From Verrucomicrobiales bacterium (GTDB lineage: Bacteria; Verrucomicrobiota; Verrucomicrobiia; Verrucomicrobiales; DEV007): DNA of 64,000 nt. Shown piece by piece: positions 1 to 8,886 of this stretch. The DNA lies in NCBI GenBank assembly GCA_016795385.1, contig JAEUHI010000085.1, positions 62,001 through 126,000 on the forward strand, read 5' to 3'. Within the stretch, counting starts at the first letter, position 1; the number at the start of each line of letters is the position of its first letter. Position numbers and translations under genes: made by a program. The notes below the pieces were generated by a model. The model was not told the DNA's origin. It saw only the letters and a program-made list of their open reading frames with translations, and did not search any database.

Positions 1-1985
1 AGCCCGGCGCGGGAATCGACTTCGGCAATGCGTCCGCGGCGGCGGTTCAGGTCGCCGATGATGTCACCCTGGTATTCATCGGGCACTTCGACAGCGACAT
101 GCATGACGGGCTCGAGCAACATCGGACCGGCGGCGGCGAGCGCCTCGCGCATGGCCAGGATGGCCGCGATCTTGAATGCCTGCTCGTTCGAATCCACATC
201 GTGGCTCGATCCGCCAATGAGATCCACATGGATGTCGACGACGGGATAACCGAGAATGACACCATTGTTGAGCGATTCGCGGATGCCGGTCTCGCAGGCA
301 CCGAGGAAGTCTTTCGGAATTTCACCACCGGTGACGAGGTTCGCGTAGGTGAAGCCCTTGCCACGCTCGTTCGGGGAGAGACGGAGAATTACGTGACCAT
401 ACTGGCCCTTGCCGCCCGTCTGCTTGATCAGCTTGTATTCCCCGTGAGCCGCCTTCGACACCGCCTCGCGGTAGGCGATCTGCGGTTTACCCGCATTGGT
501 GCGCACGCCGAACTCGGACTGAAGACGCGATTGGATGATCTCCAGGTGAAGCTCGCCCATGCCGGCGATCAAGGTCTGGCCCGTCTCCTCGTTGGTGGAA
601 ACGACGAATGTCGGATCCTCTTCAGCGAGGCGCTGAAGCGCTTCGGAAAGCTTGTCGGAATCCGCCGTGGTCTTCGGTTCGACCGCCATCGAAATGACCG
701 GCTCGGGGAAGGCCGGGGGCTCCAGCATGATGTCGAAACCCTCGACGTGGAGCGTGTCACCGGTGCGGACATTCTTCGGTCCGACGATCGCGGCGATGTC
801 ACCGGCGTAGCAGGTGTCGATATCCTTGTGATCGTTCGACTGGATCTGGATGAGGCGCCCCACCCGCTCGGCGCGTCCGGTGCGGGAATTGAAAATCTTG
901 TCACCCTTCGAAACCGTGCCCGAATAGACACGAATGAAGACGAGCTTGCCGACGAATTTGTCGGACCAAAGTTTGAAAGCAAGGGCGCAGAACTTGCCTT
1001 TGTCATCGGCGGGAGCCTCGAGGATGGCGGACTCGTCGTCCTGCTTCATGCCTTTGGCCGCGGGAATCTCGACCGGACTCGGAAGATAATCGACGACGGC
1101 GTCGAGGAGATACTGCACACCTTTGTTCTTGAAAGCGGATCCACCGATCACGGGCACGATGGTATTGGCGATCGTGGCGCGACGAAGCGCCGCCTTGATG
1201 TGCGAGGGGAGAATGTCGGCCTCGTCGAGATACATCATGCCGAGCTCGTCATCGACGTCGGCCAGAGCCTCAAGAAGGGACTGACGGGCAGCCTGGGCGA
1301 GCTCGAGTTGGTCGTCGGTCAGCTCGGTCACCTCGTAGGTGGAACCGAGCAGATCATTGTCAGAGTAGATGACCGCCTTGAGATTGATCACGTCGATCTG
1401 CCCTTTGAGCGAGTCCTGCGATCCGATCGGAATCAGGACGGGATGCGCATTGGCACCGAGTTTCTCACGGACATCGGCGATCACGGCATCGAAGTCCGCG
1501 CCGACGCGGTCCATCTTGTTCACGAAGATGAGCCGGGGCACGCCATACTTCGTCGCTTGGCGCCAGACCGTCTCCGACTGGGGCTGCACCCCGGCCACCC
1601 CGCAGAAAACCACCACGGCACCATCCAGCACCCGGAGGGAACGCTCCACCTCGGCGGTGAAATCCACGTGACCGGGGGTATCGATGATGTTCACGCGCTG
1701 ACGCTCACCGGCGGCAGACTTGTAGACACCCGCCTCTTCGGACTGGGTCCATTCACAGGTGACCGCGGCGGAAGTGATGGTGATACCACGGGCACGCTCC
1801 TGCTCCATCCAGTCGGTCGTCGCTTGCCCATCATGCACCTCGCCGATCTTGTGGATCGAGCCGGTGTAGAACAGGATGCGCTCCGTCAAGGTCGTTTTCC
1901 CGGCATCGATGTGGGCCGCAATCCCAATGTTGCGGGTCCGCTCAAGCGGAAACGCGCGATCGGGATGATTGAGACCACCACTCAT
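1..1985 (-). CDS. fusA: Elongation factor G, C-terminus cut by window edge
   Basis: This is the ribosomal translocase EF-G, a GTPase that moves tRNA and mRNA through the ribosome. The minus-strand reading frame opens at ATG 1985 and runs off the left edge, giving about 661 residues of the usual ~695-705. The G1 P-loop AHIDAGKTT lies at residues 24-32, and the G3 motif (DTPGHVDF) and G4 motif (NKMD) follow in the expected order. It sits 55 bases downstream of rpsG and is the third gene of a classical rpsL-rpsG-fusA str operon. No Shine-Dalgarno sequence is obvious before the ATG. The short N-terminal extension before RTRNIGI is normal for the family. Confidence 0.97.
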   Translation of the reverse strand, partial: MSGGLNHPDRAFPLERTRNIGIAAHIDAGKTTLTERILFYTGSIHKIGEVHDGQATTDWMEQERARGITITSAAVTCEWTQSEEAGVYKSAAGERQRVNIIDTPGHVDFTAEVERSLRVLDGAVVVFCGVAGVQPQSETVWRQATKYGVPRLIFVNKMDRVGADFDAVIADVREKLGANAHPVLIPIGSQDSLKGQIDVINLKAVIYSDNDLLGSTYEVTELTDDQLELAQAARQSLLEALADVDDELGMMYLDEADILPSHIKAALRRATIANTIVPVIGGSAFKNKGVQYLLDAVVDYLPSPVEIPAAKGMKQDDESAILEAPADDKGKFCALAFKLWSDKFVGKLVFIRVYSGTVSKGDKIFNSRTGRAERVGRLIQIQSNDHKDIDTCYAGDIAAIVGPKNVRTGDTLHVEGFDIMLEPPAFPEPVISMAVEPKTTADSDKLSEALQRLAEEDPTFVVSTNEETGQTLIAGMGELHLEIIQSRLQSEFGVRTNAGKPQIAYREAVSKAAHGEYKLIKQTGGKGQYGHVILRLSPNERGKGFTYANLVTGGEIPKDFLGACETGIRESLNNGVILGYPVVDIHVDLIGGSSHDVDSNEQAFKIAAILAMREALAAAGPMLLEPVMHVAVEVPDEYQGDIIGDLNRRRGRIAEVDSRAG

Positions 1986-2040
1986 CGATTTCGAGGGAGA
2001 CTGTAGGACGGCAGGCACCGGGGACGGAGCAAGTGAAGGA

Positions 2041-2514
2041 TTACCAGCGGAAGTGAGCGAAGGCGCGGTTGGCCTGCGCCATCTTGTGAGTCTCGTCGCG
2101 CTTGCGGACGACGACGCCCTGGTTCGTGCTCGCGTCACGAATCTCATTCGCGAGAGCGATGTGCATCGGCGTGCCGCGGCGATTGCGGGCGGCATTGACA
2201 ATCCAACGCATCGCGAGAGCTTCCTGGCGATCAGGAGAAACTTCGAGCGGCACCTGGTAGGTCGCACCACCGACGCGGCGGCTCTTCACTTCCACGCGCG
2301 GCTTGGCGTTCTCGACGGCACGATTGAGAACTTCCACGGGATCGACCGACTCGGCCCCTTCGTTGGCGCGATCAATCGCCGCGTAAACGATGCGCTCCGC
2401 GAGCGAGCGCTTGCCCTGCCGCATCACTTTGGACACCAGCTTGGAAACGATCGAACTGTCGTACCGCGCATCACGCCGCTCAGGCTTGCTGTAGACTCTT
2501 TTTCTTCGGGACAT
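2041..2514 (-). CDS. rpsG: 30S ribosomal protein S7
   Basis: This is the 157-residue primary-binding protein of the 30S head, which nucleates assembly on the 3' domain of 16S rRNA. The length is exactly usual for bacterial S7. The N-terminus (MSRRKRVYSKPERRDARY) and the central block GGATYQVPLEV are typical. It is transcribed with rpsL, 66 bases upstream, and fusA, 55 bases downstream. The sequence before the ATG on the coding strand is AT-rich and contains no AGGAGG-like element. Confidence 0.97.
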   Translation of the reverse strand: MSRRKRVYSKPERRDARYDSSIVSKLVSKVMRQGKRSLAERIVYAAIDRANEGAESVDPVEVLNRAVENAKPRVEVKSRRVGGATYQVPLEVSPDRQEALAMRWIVNAARNRRGTPMHIALANEIRDASTNQGVVVRKRDETHKMAQANRAFAHFRW

Positions 2515-2580
2515 AGGATTATTTCGGTTAAAACCTGGACATTCGTATCACCGGAGGAAAATCTGACGGGAGTCAGATTC

Positions 2581-2955
2581 TCACCCCTTGGGTCGTTTGG
2601 CACCGTACTTCGAACGGGCCTGCTTGCGCTTGGCCACGCCGAGAGTATCGAGGGCACCACGAACGATGTGGTAGCGGACACCCGGCAAATCTTTCACACG
2701 TCCGCCGCGCACCAGCACGATGGAGTGTTCCTGGAGGTTGTGACCTTCCCCACCGATGTAGGCGATCACTTCCTGACCATTCGTGAGACGGACCTTGGCC
2801 ACTTTCCGAAGCGCCGAGTTCGGCTTCTTCGGCGTACGGGTGTAAACCTGGAGACACACTCCGCGGCGCTGCGGGCAGTCATCAAGGGCGGGAGACTTGG
2901 ACTTCGAGGGCTTGTCCTGTCTTCCTTTCCGTACGAGCTGGTTGATCGTGGGCAT
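2581..2955 (-). CDS. rpsL: 30S ribosomal protein S12
   Basis: S12 lies in the decoding centre and is the streptomycin-resistance locus. The protein is 124 residues from ATG 2955 (MPTINQLVRKGR). A longer frame extends upstream to 3102, but its extra N-terminus has no S12 character and is rejected. The conserved TPKKPNSALRKVAKVRL and the LPGVRYHIVRG block are present. The two lysines linked to streptomycin (K43 and K88 in E. coli numbering) appear to be kept as TPKKPNS and RVKDLPG, so a sensitive allele is expected. It is the first gene of the str operon. Only weak purine signal is present ahead of the start. Confidence 0.97.
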   Translation of the reverse strand: MPTINQLVRKGRQDKPSKSKSPALDDCPQRRGVCLQVYTRTPKKPNSALRKVAKVRLTNGQEVIAYIGGEGHNLQEHSIVLVRGGRVKDLPGVRYHIVRGALDTLGVAKRKQARSKYGAKRPKG

Positions 2956-3241
2956 GGCGTTTCCGTCGTTTGGCAAAATTTCGGCATCCTTCGTGCTTCG
3001 GGACTGCCACCACCGGTGGTAGATCGAACCAAATTCCCCCACGTTTGGGATGCCAAGGCGGCGCGGGGGGCGGGAATATAGACGGCCTTCTCCCGGCCGC
3101 AACGGAATTTATTTCAAATTTTTCCGATTCCGCGGGGATCGCGGCCTTCGCATCCTCCAACCGGCCCGATTCCCTTCCAGAAACCGTAAAAAGCATGGGG
3201 ATTTCCGAAAGATTTTCGGAGAAACGAAAGTTTGCGGGCGG

Positions 3242-3313
<72 letters not shown>

Positions 3314-3390
3314 GTCCACAAAAGCGGTCCGTAAGGAACTTTCTGACGGGCAAATGTCAAGCGCCGGCTTCAAAAGCCCGACACTTCGCC

Positions 3391-4344
3391 TCATCCTTCT
3401 CCGCCCACGATCTTCGCAAGTCCCCAGGCGATCACGAAAGGTGCCGTGCCCAGGCTGATCACCGACGTCACGACCACGATCTGGATGGCCACGCGCGGCT
3501 GACCATTGAAAAGCCGGGCCAGCACGATGGGAAAGATCGCCGCCGGCATCGATGCCTGCACCACGAGGAGCCGACGCAGATCATCCGGGAGCGGCAGGAA
3601 GTGGGCCGCCGCGAGGATGAGCGAAGCATGGAGGCCCAGTCGCACGATCACACTCGAGAGTCCCACGCGGAAGATGTCGGTAAAGATCCCCTCCCGCAGA
3701 AACCGGCCCATCGTCGCCCCGATCATGAAAATCGACATGGGCACCGCACATCTTCCGAGCATGTCGAGCGAGGTGTGGACGACACCCGGAATGTAGCGGT
3801 AGGCTCCCGTGTAGTTCAGCAGGAGCGCCAGGATCACCGCGAGGAAAGGACCGTTCACGAGCGCGCGAAGACCTGCTTTTCCCGTAAGAATCGCCAGTCC
3901 GGCCGTCCACATCGCCAGTTCCACCCCGATTCCGAAGATGAACATGAGGCCTGAAGGCCCTTCGTTGCCGGGAAACAGATCCACCAGCAAAGGCAGGGCG
4001 ATGAACCCGTAATTCTGGATGCCGCTGCTGATCGTGAATGTACGGAGCCCCGTGCCGACCCTCATGCCTCCCGCCAGACCCGCAAGCCAGGCGATCAAGA
4101 ATCCGCCAAGAATCAGCACAAATCCGAGCCCGATCGCCCACCCCGCCGTCGCCAGCTTCTGCAAGGCCGGATTGCCAGGCACGAGCGAGAGGATGAGACA
4201 GGGAGCGAGGAGATTCATCCCCAGCTTCATCATCCCCGTTTCCGTCTCCTCGCTCAGCCAGCCGCGGCGATGGAAGAGCAATCCCGTCGCGATCACGAGA
4301 AAGACCGGAAGGATCGCCGAGAAAATCGTGCCGTAAGAGGCCAT
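3391..4344 (-). CDS. AEC-family (auxin efflux carrier-like) transporter
   Basis: This is a 317-residue inner-membrane protein with about ten hydrophobic segments spread along its whole length, including ILPVFLVIATGLLF near the N-terminus. The size, the N-terminal start MASYGTIFSAILPVFLV and the alternation of short loops with helices match the AEC (TC 2.A.69) family, whose bacterial members export organic acids such as malate or amino acids. The substrate cannot be told from sequence. The gene ends 77 bases from the tRNA-Met gene. A hypothetical secreted protein is encoded just upstream on the same strand, 30 bases away, so they may share a transcript. Confidence 0.85.
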   Translation of the reverse strand: MASYGTIFSAILPVFLVIATGLLFHRRGWLSEETETGMMKLGMNLLAPCLILSLVPGNPALQKLATAGWAIGLGFVLILGGFLIAWLAGLAGGMRVGTGLRTFTISSGIQNYGFIALPLLVDLFPGNEGPSGLMFIFGIGVELAMWTAGLAILTGKAGLRALVNGPFLAVILALLLNYTGAYRYIPGVVHTSLDMLGRCAVPMSIFMIGATMGRFLREGIFTDIFRVGLSSVIVRLGLHASLILAAAHFLPLPDDLRRLLVVQASMPAAIFPIVLARLFNGQPRVAIQIVVVTSVISLGTAPFVIAWGLAKIVGGEG

Positions 4345-4374
4345 CGGGCCGGATCGCGGACGGGAAGAAATCGA

Positions 4375-5106
4375 TCAAGGAAGCAGCACCCAGGGAAGGC
4401 TGGGATACTTCTCGCGGAACTCCTCACGCACGCTGATGTCGCCGGAGAAACCCCAATCCAGCATCTGCCAGCGACCGTCCGGATCCTGTTTGACAAGAGC
4501 GAGAAAATCCAGCTCCAGGGAAAATGCCGCATCTTCATCCGCGGGAGCCGCGCCGTCCAACGTGGCCACGTTGCCGCTGAAAGTGCCCCACCCCTCGAAG
4601 ATCCGGACCTCGCCCGTGAATTGCACCTTGCTGCCGATGTAGGCCGAGATCGGCCCCCGCATCGAATCCATGATCTCCTTCCGCTCCGGAGATCCGGCGG
4701 CAGGCTCGGAGACCTCCACCGCCGCCAGTTTTTTGACGAACTTCACCTTCGCCGGATCCTTGAGCCGCAGCAGCCCGTCGCGATCCTCCACCAATTCGCC
4801 TTCCCCAATCCACAAAGAGCCATCGTCGAGCTTGTAGATCACCTCTTCGGCCTGATCCGCCCCCTCGATCGTGTATCGGTGCACGAGCCGCATCAGGCCA
4901 CCCTCTTCGAGAGTTCCTTCCAGCGAACCCTGTGTCCCATGGGCGTCCGGCACCTCCCACGTCTGGTAGCCGCTGACCTCACCTTCCGAAAGATAGAGCA
5001 CGATCCGGGTCGTTTCCGCCTCGGTCGCCGATTCAAAATACAGGGTTTCTTCCGCCGACGCGACGGCGAAGCTGAGGAGGACGAGGAAAGTGAGGATGGT
5101 TTTCAC
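4375..5106 (-). CDS. Secreted protein of unknown function
   Basis: I do not recognise the family. An ATG frame opens at 5154, but its first 16 residues are charged. A GTG at 5106 gives 243 residues beginning VKTILTFLVLLSFAVASAEE, a clean signal peptide with an Ala-Ser-Ala cleavage site, so that start is preferred. The mature part is acidic and rich in beta-type segments, with no cysteines and no obvious catalytic motif. A periplasmic or outer-surface role is likely. It lies between dacB and the AEC transporter on the same strand, with gaps of 68 and 30 bases. Confidence 0.7.
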   Translation of the reverse strand: MKTILTFLVLLSFAVASAEETLYFESATEAETTRIVLYLSEGEVSGYQTWEVPDAHGTQGSLEGTLEEGGLMRLVHRYTIEGADQAEEVIYKLDDGSLWIGEGELVEDRDGLLRLKDPAKVKFVKKLAAVEVSEPAAGSPERKEIMDSMRGPISAYIGSKVQFTGEVRIFEGWGTFSGNVATLDGAAPADEDAAFSLELDFLALVKQDPDGRWQMLDWGFSGDISVREEFREKYPSLPWVLLP

Positions 5107-5174
5107 AACACGCAGGTAGTCTCTCCGCGTCCGATTTTCAAACGGCTCGCTCACGGATTTTCACCGCCGTCTCC

Positions 5175-6668
5175 TCAGAGCCCCGCCATCACATTCCAGA
5201 CCCGCACGATCTTCGACTTCACGCTGGCGAGATCCGTCGTGTAATTGGTCACGAAAAGGGCAAAGGCATATCGTTTGCCCGATCGGGCTTCAACGTAGCC
5301 CGCGTAGTTCCGGATGCGGTCCATCGTCCCGCTCTTGGCCCGGATCCTCCCCTCGGCGGCCGAACCGCCGCCGATGCTTTTGAGAGTCCCCGACCGGCCG
5401 GCCACCGGCAGCGAAGCACGAAAGCTCTCGAAGTGGGGGCTTTTCGATGCCGCCTGCAGCATCAGGGTCAGTTGACGGGGCGTCACCGTATTCGCCCGCG
5501 AAAGCCCGCATCCATCCCCCATGAAAAATCCCGTCATGTCGATCCCCTTCCCCGACCAGTGCGCCCGCACCGCCTCTGCCGCCGCTTCCGTCGTGCCCGA
5601 GCCCGAGATCTTTACCCCGATCGCCCGGTGCAGGCACTCCGCCTTGAGATTGTCCGACTTGTGATTCGTCGTCACCAGGATTTCGGAAAGCGGGGCCGAA
5701 GATTGTTCGAAGATCTTCTTTCTCGCCCCGATCTCTTTCCCCGCCGCCCCCAGAAGCCGGTCCGTCGTCGGCTCGCCGGTCACGGGCACCCCTTGCGCGA
5801 CGAGATACTCAGAAAAAGTCCGCGCGCAGAAAAAGGCCGGATCCGGCAGCGCCCCTTTGATCGTGAAGGAACCGCTCCCCGCCGGCACCGTTCCGCGAAA
5901 GGTGAACAGTCGTCCGTAGGCGTCTCCGTAAATGTAGCCGTTGTCCCCCGATCCCGAGGCGCCAACCCGCATCTCATTGATGAACTCATGTTCCGGCAAC
6001 GGCGGATTCGTTCCTGTGAACGGGGCCTTGGCGCCGACCGAGGGCGTCCGGAAGGTCGCGTAAAACAGGTTCTGAAACACGGTCAGTCCGCTCGCCCCCG
6101 CCCCGTAGTAATTGCCCGAGTCATTCCACTGCCAGGTATCGGGAGTCAGGACCGTTCCGAAAACCGAGGCATCACCGATCACCGATCCTTCCACCTTTTT
6201 CACCCCAGCCTCGGCCAAGGCGGCGCGCCATTGGGCGTAGGTCGAGGTCAGATCCGTCGCGGCCAGGGTCGGATCGCCCCCTCCCCGGATCACCACATCG
6301 CCGGTCAGGACACCGTCTTCACCAAGCGTTCCCGTGGTCTGCAGTTCGGTCACAAAACGGAAATCGGGACCCAGCACCTCATTCGCCGTTGCCGTCGTGA
6401 AGACTTTCATCACCGAAGCCGGAACCAGGCCGGAATCCATCCGGTAGCCGACCGCGGTTTCCGGCGCGCCTTCGAGATCGACGAGGCAGAATCCCACCAA
6501 GGCGGTCTTCAGCCCGGATTCTCCCGCGATATTTTCCACCTCGGCGATGACGTCCTCCACTGACGAGGCCTGTGCCGTCGCCGCAAAAGAGAAACCAACG
6601 TACCACAACAACAGTGGCCTCGACCAGCGATTCACAACCGAAACAAGCTTGGCAAACCGGCACATCAT
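5175..6668 (-). CDS. dacB: D-alanyl-D-alanine carboxypeptidase/endopeptidase (PBP4 family)
   Basis: This is a serine peptidase of family S13 that trims pentapeptides and cleaves D,D-crosslinks in periplasmic peptidoglycan. All three penicillin-binding motifs are visible: SVMK at residues 85-88 (nucleophile Ser85), SDN at 338-340 and KSGT at 445-448. The large insertion between the first two motifs and the 497-residue length fit PBP4. A hydrophobic stretch before ATAQASS at residues 20-34 is the signal peptide. The exact start is uncertain because two Met codons open the frame. The C-terminus YAFALFVTNYT is typical for the family. Confidence 0.93.
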   Translation of the reverse strand: MMCRFAKLVSVVNRWSRPLLLWYVGFSFAATAQASSVEDVIAEVENIAGESGLKTALVGFCLVDLEGAPETAVGYRMDSGLVPASVMKVFTTATANEVLGPDFRFVTELQTTGTLGEDGVLTGDVVIRGGGDPTLAATDLTSTYAQWRAALAEAGVKKVEGSVIGDASVFGTVLTPDTWQWNDSGNYYGAGASGLTVFQNLFYATFRTPSVGAKAPFTGTNPPLPEHEFINEMRVGASGSGDNGYIYGDAYGRLFTFRGTVPAGSGSFTIKGALPDPAFFCARTFSEYLVAQGVPVTGEPTTDRLLGAAGKEIGARKKIFEQSSAPLSEILVTTNHKSDNLKAECLHRAIGVKISGSGTTEAAAEAVRAHWSGKGIDMTGFFMGDGCGLSRANTVTPRQLTLMLQAASKSPHFESFRASLPVAGRSGTLKSIGGGSAAEGRIRAKSGTMDRIRNYAGYVEARSGKRYAFALFVTNYTTDLASVKSKIVRVWNVMAGL

Positions 6669-6788
6669 CCGGGATCATCCCTCGCGATACCGGAGACGTC
6701 AATTTCTCGTCGCATCCGGATCCTCGGTCGGCCTCAACCTGCCGCCTTGCCGGCACCCAACCCTGTCAGGTCGTGGATCCAAGAGGGT

Positions 6789-7703
6789 TCAATTCGCGGC
6801 GGTCGAATCGCTCTTTCCGGGCTTTGCCGCCTTGATCACGAAGTCATCGTAATGCACGTCGTCGATGTTCGTCGTCAAGCTCACCACCGATTTGGTCTCG
6901 TGCGCCAGGCCCTCCGATTTCAAGCGGCCCACTTCGTCGCCGTTCACCAAGACGACCACCTCGTCGCCCTTCGTGCGGATCAGCAGGGTATGCCATTCCT
7001 CACGCTTGAGATCGAGGGTGAAGTTCGCCGTCTTGGTTTTCAGCATCTCCTGTGTCGCCTCATCGAGCGTGCCGCCGCCCTTGCGCTTCTCATAGATTGC
7101 ATTCTCGAAATTCCCCGTCTTCGCATCGCTGATGTTGCCACCCGTAGGGCTGATGAAGACACTGCAAATGTGTCCCGCGTGGGAGCCCTTGTAATCCTTG
7201 TCGTCCATCCAAACGTTGAACCTTTCCGCCGTCGGGCCGACGAAATTGAACTTCACCGAGATCTCCAGATCCTGCCGTCCCTCTTGGAAACGGAAGGCAT
7301 CGACGCCGGCGTGATCGTTGATGTCGATCGTCTTGCCGATCAGCACCCCACCCTTGACCTCGCTCTCGCTCTTGTAGTGGCTCCATGCCTCTCCGAAACC
7401 GTCCTTCTCAAAATCGTCCTCGAAAATCACTTCGCTGTAATAGAGTTCGTCTTCTTTCCCCTGCCGTTTGAGATCCCAGGTCTTCAGGAACTCCTGGTCC
7501 TCGGCCGACAGCGTCTCCACCGGCACATCGAAGGGTTTGCGGTTCACCATCAATCGTGCTTTGCCGTCCCGCACATCGACCAGTTCCGCTTCGATCTTTT
7601 TCCCCGCATTGTTCGTGAATGTCCGGACCTCCCGGGCCAGCGCCCCGGACCAGGCCATCATCCCCGACAAACCAAAAACCAGCAAAAGAAGGCGAATGTT
7701 CAT
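6789..7703 (-). CDS. Secreted protein with SHD1 domain and LamG/DUF1080-like C-terminus
   Basis: ATG 7703 gives 304 residues starting MNIRLLLLVFGLSG, a signal peptide; the longer frame to 7745 adds a non-signal leader and is rejected. Residues ~22-75 (VRTFTNNAGKKIEAELVDV through LSAEDQEFLKTW) look like an SLA1 homology domain 1, common in secreted proteins of Verrucomicrobiota and Planctomycetota. The remaining part resembles a concanavalin-like jelly roll of the 3-keto-disaccharide hydrolase (DUF1080) kind, ending in VLVNGDEVGRLKSEG and IDDVHYDDFVIK. Polysaccharide binding is a reasonable guess. It is divergent from the RAYT gene to its right. Confidence 0.75.
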   Translation of the reverse strand: MNIRLLLLVFGLSGMMAWSGALAREVRTFTNNAGKKIEAELVDVRDGKARLMVNRKPFDVPVETLSAEDQEFLKTWDLKRQGKEDELYYSEVIFEDDFEKDGFGEAWSHYKSESEVKGGVLIGKTIDINDHAGVDAFRFQEGRQDLEISVKFNFVGPTAERFNVWMDDKDYKGSHAGHICSVFISPTGGNISDAKTGNFENAIYEKRKGGGTLDEATQEMLKTKTANFTLDLKREEWHTLLIRTKGDEVVVLVNGDEVGRLKSEGLAHETKSVVSLTTNIDDVHYDDFVIKAAKPGKSDSTAAN

Positions 7704-7760
7704 AATCCAACCATCACCGCCCCGCCCCCCATCAGTCAATCGCATTCTAGGCGAGGCTCC

Positions 7761-7789
7761 GGCTGGCTCGGTAAATAGCCAGCCTATTT
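7761..7789. repeat. REP-like interlocking inverted repeat before RAYT gene
   Basis: GGCTGGCT (7761-7768) and AGCCAGCC (7777-7784) form a perfect 8-bp stem with an 8-base loop. Overlapping it, AAATAG (7773-7778) and CTATTT (7784-7789) form a second 6-bp stem, so the two folds exclude each other. It lies 33 bases before the transposase start. RAYT proteins act on short palindromic REP sequences that often flank their own gene, so this may be the cognate substrate. A plain promoter hairpin is the alternative. Confidence 0.45.
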
Positions 7790-7821
7790 ATTTGACAGTG
7801 CAGCATCATGGTTCAGATTCG

Positions 7822-8880
7822 ATGTCCATGAGCTCGCGACGCATCCTCAAGGACGGCACTTCCTACCACCATTGCATCTCGCGGGTGGTGGATCGGCAGA
7901 AGATTTTCGGCGCGATTGAGAAGGAAGCGTTTCGATCGATCCTGCGGAAACTGGAGCGTTTCACCGGAGTGCGGGTAGCCACCTATTGTTTGATGGGCAA
8001 CCACTTTCACCTTTTGCTGGAAGTGCCGGATCGGAAGGGTCTTCCCGAACTCACCGCGGAAGAATTGCTCGATCTGCTCCCCCTGCTCTACGATCGCGCG
8101 ACAGTAGAGACGATCGCACAACAGATCGCCGCAGCCCGAAAGTCCGGGGACCTACCCGGGGAAAAGGCCATCCTCCGGAGGTACGAAAACCGCCGGGGCG
8201 ATCTCTCGGTCTTCCTCAAGGAATTGAAGCAGCGCGTTTCCATCTACATGAACAAACGCCTCGGGCGCACCGGCACCCTCTGGGAAGGTCGGTTCAGAAG
8301 TCTCCTCGTCGAAGGCGGCGAGGCGGCCCTTCTCGCGGTGGCCGCCTACATCGACCTGAATCCGGTCCGCGCCCGGCTGGTCGAGAGACCGGAAGACTAT
8401 CGGTGGAGTGGCTACGGAGAAGCCTCGGGCACGGGAAAAGGCGCGGCGGCCGCCCGTCTCGGGCTTGGATCGATTCTACGCGAAGCCCTCGAAAGCCCCG
8501 GCTCCTCCTTGGATTGGGCACACACCCGCGACCGCTACCGCCGTCTCCTTTATATCGAGGGAGAGGAAATCCCCTCCGACGAGGCCTATCACTCACCCGC
8601 CCGCCCGGGAATCGCTCCGGAGATCGTCTCACAGGTCACGTCCGGAGCGCCTCCGGATTCCCTACCCGAGCTTCTGCGCCGAAAAGTCCGCTATTTCTGC
8701 GACGGTGCCGTTCTCGGATCGGAAGCGTTCGTCGAGGAAATCTTCGGCAAACTGCGTGCCGAAGGCCGCATCAGTCCGAAACGCCGCTCCGGGGCCCGCG
8801 CTCCGCGAGGCAAAGGATGGGGCGATTTGAAGGTTCTTCGCGATCTCCAGGTCCACGTCTACGGGGATCCTCCCTCGTAA
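7822..8880 (+). CDS. REP-associated tyrosine transposase (RAYT, Y1/HUH family)
   Basis: This is a single-strand DNA transposase-like protein of the IS200/IS605 Y1 superfamily. The HUH metal site is GNHFHLLLE (His61 and His63 from this start). The probable catalytic tyrosine is Tyr142 in SIYMNKRLGRTGTLWEGRF, the signature RAYT helix. The frame is open further upstream, but only ATG 7822 or ATG 7828 begins a plausible protein (352 or 350 residues). The C-terminal ~120 residues after the YIDLNPVRA block are an extension often seen in this subgroup. No second copy or terminal repeats of an IS are visible in the window, so it behaves as a single domesticated gene. A TTGACA box lies at 7791-7796. 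Confidence 0.88.
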   Translation: MSMSSRRILKDGTSYHHCISRVVDRQKIFGAIEKEAFRSILRKLERFTGVRVATYCLMGNHFHLLLEVPDRKGLPELTAEELLDLLPLLYDRATVETIAQQIAAARKSGDLPGEKAILRRYENRRGDLSVFLKELKQRVSIYMNKRLGRTGTLWEGRFRSLLVEGGEAALLAVAAYIDLNPVRARLVERPEDYRWSGYGEASGTGKGAAAARLGLGSILREALESPGSSLDWAHTRDRYRRLLYIEGEEIPSDEAYHSPARPGIAPEIVSQVTSGAPPDSLPELLRRKVRYFCDGAVLGSEAFVEEIFGKLRAEGRISPKRRSGARAPRGKGWGDLKVLRDLQVHVYGDPPS

Positions 8881-8886
8881 TCGGGC

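Noticed and set aside
99..2006. Long plus-strand frame of 635 codons
   Set aside because: It is exactly antisense to fusA, which has all EF-G motifs; high GC gives open shadow frames.
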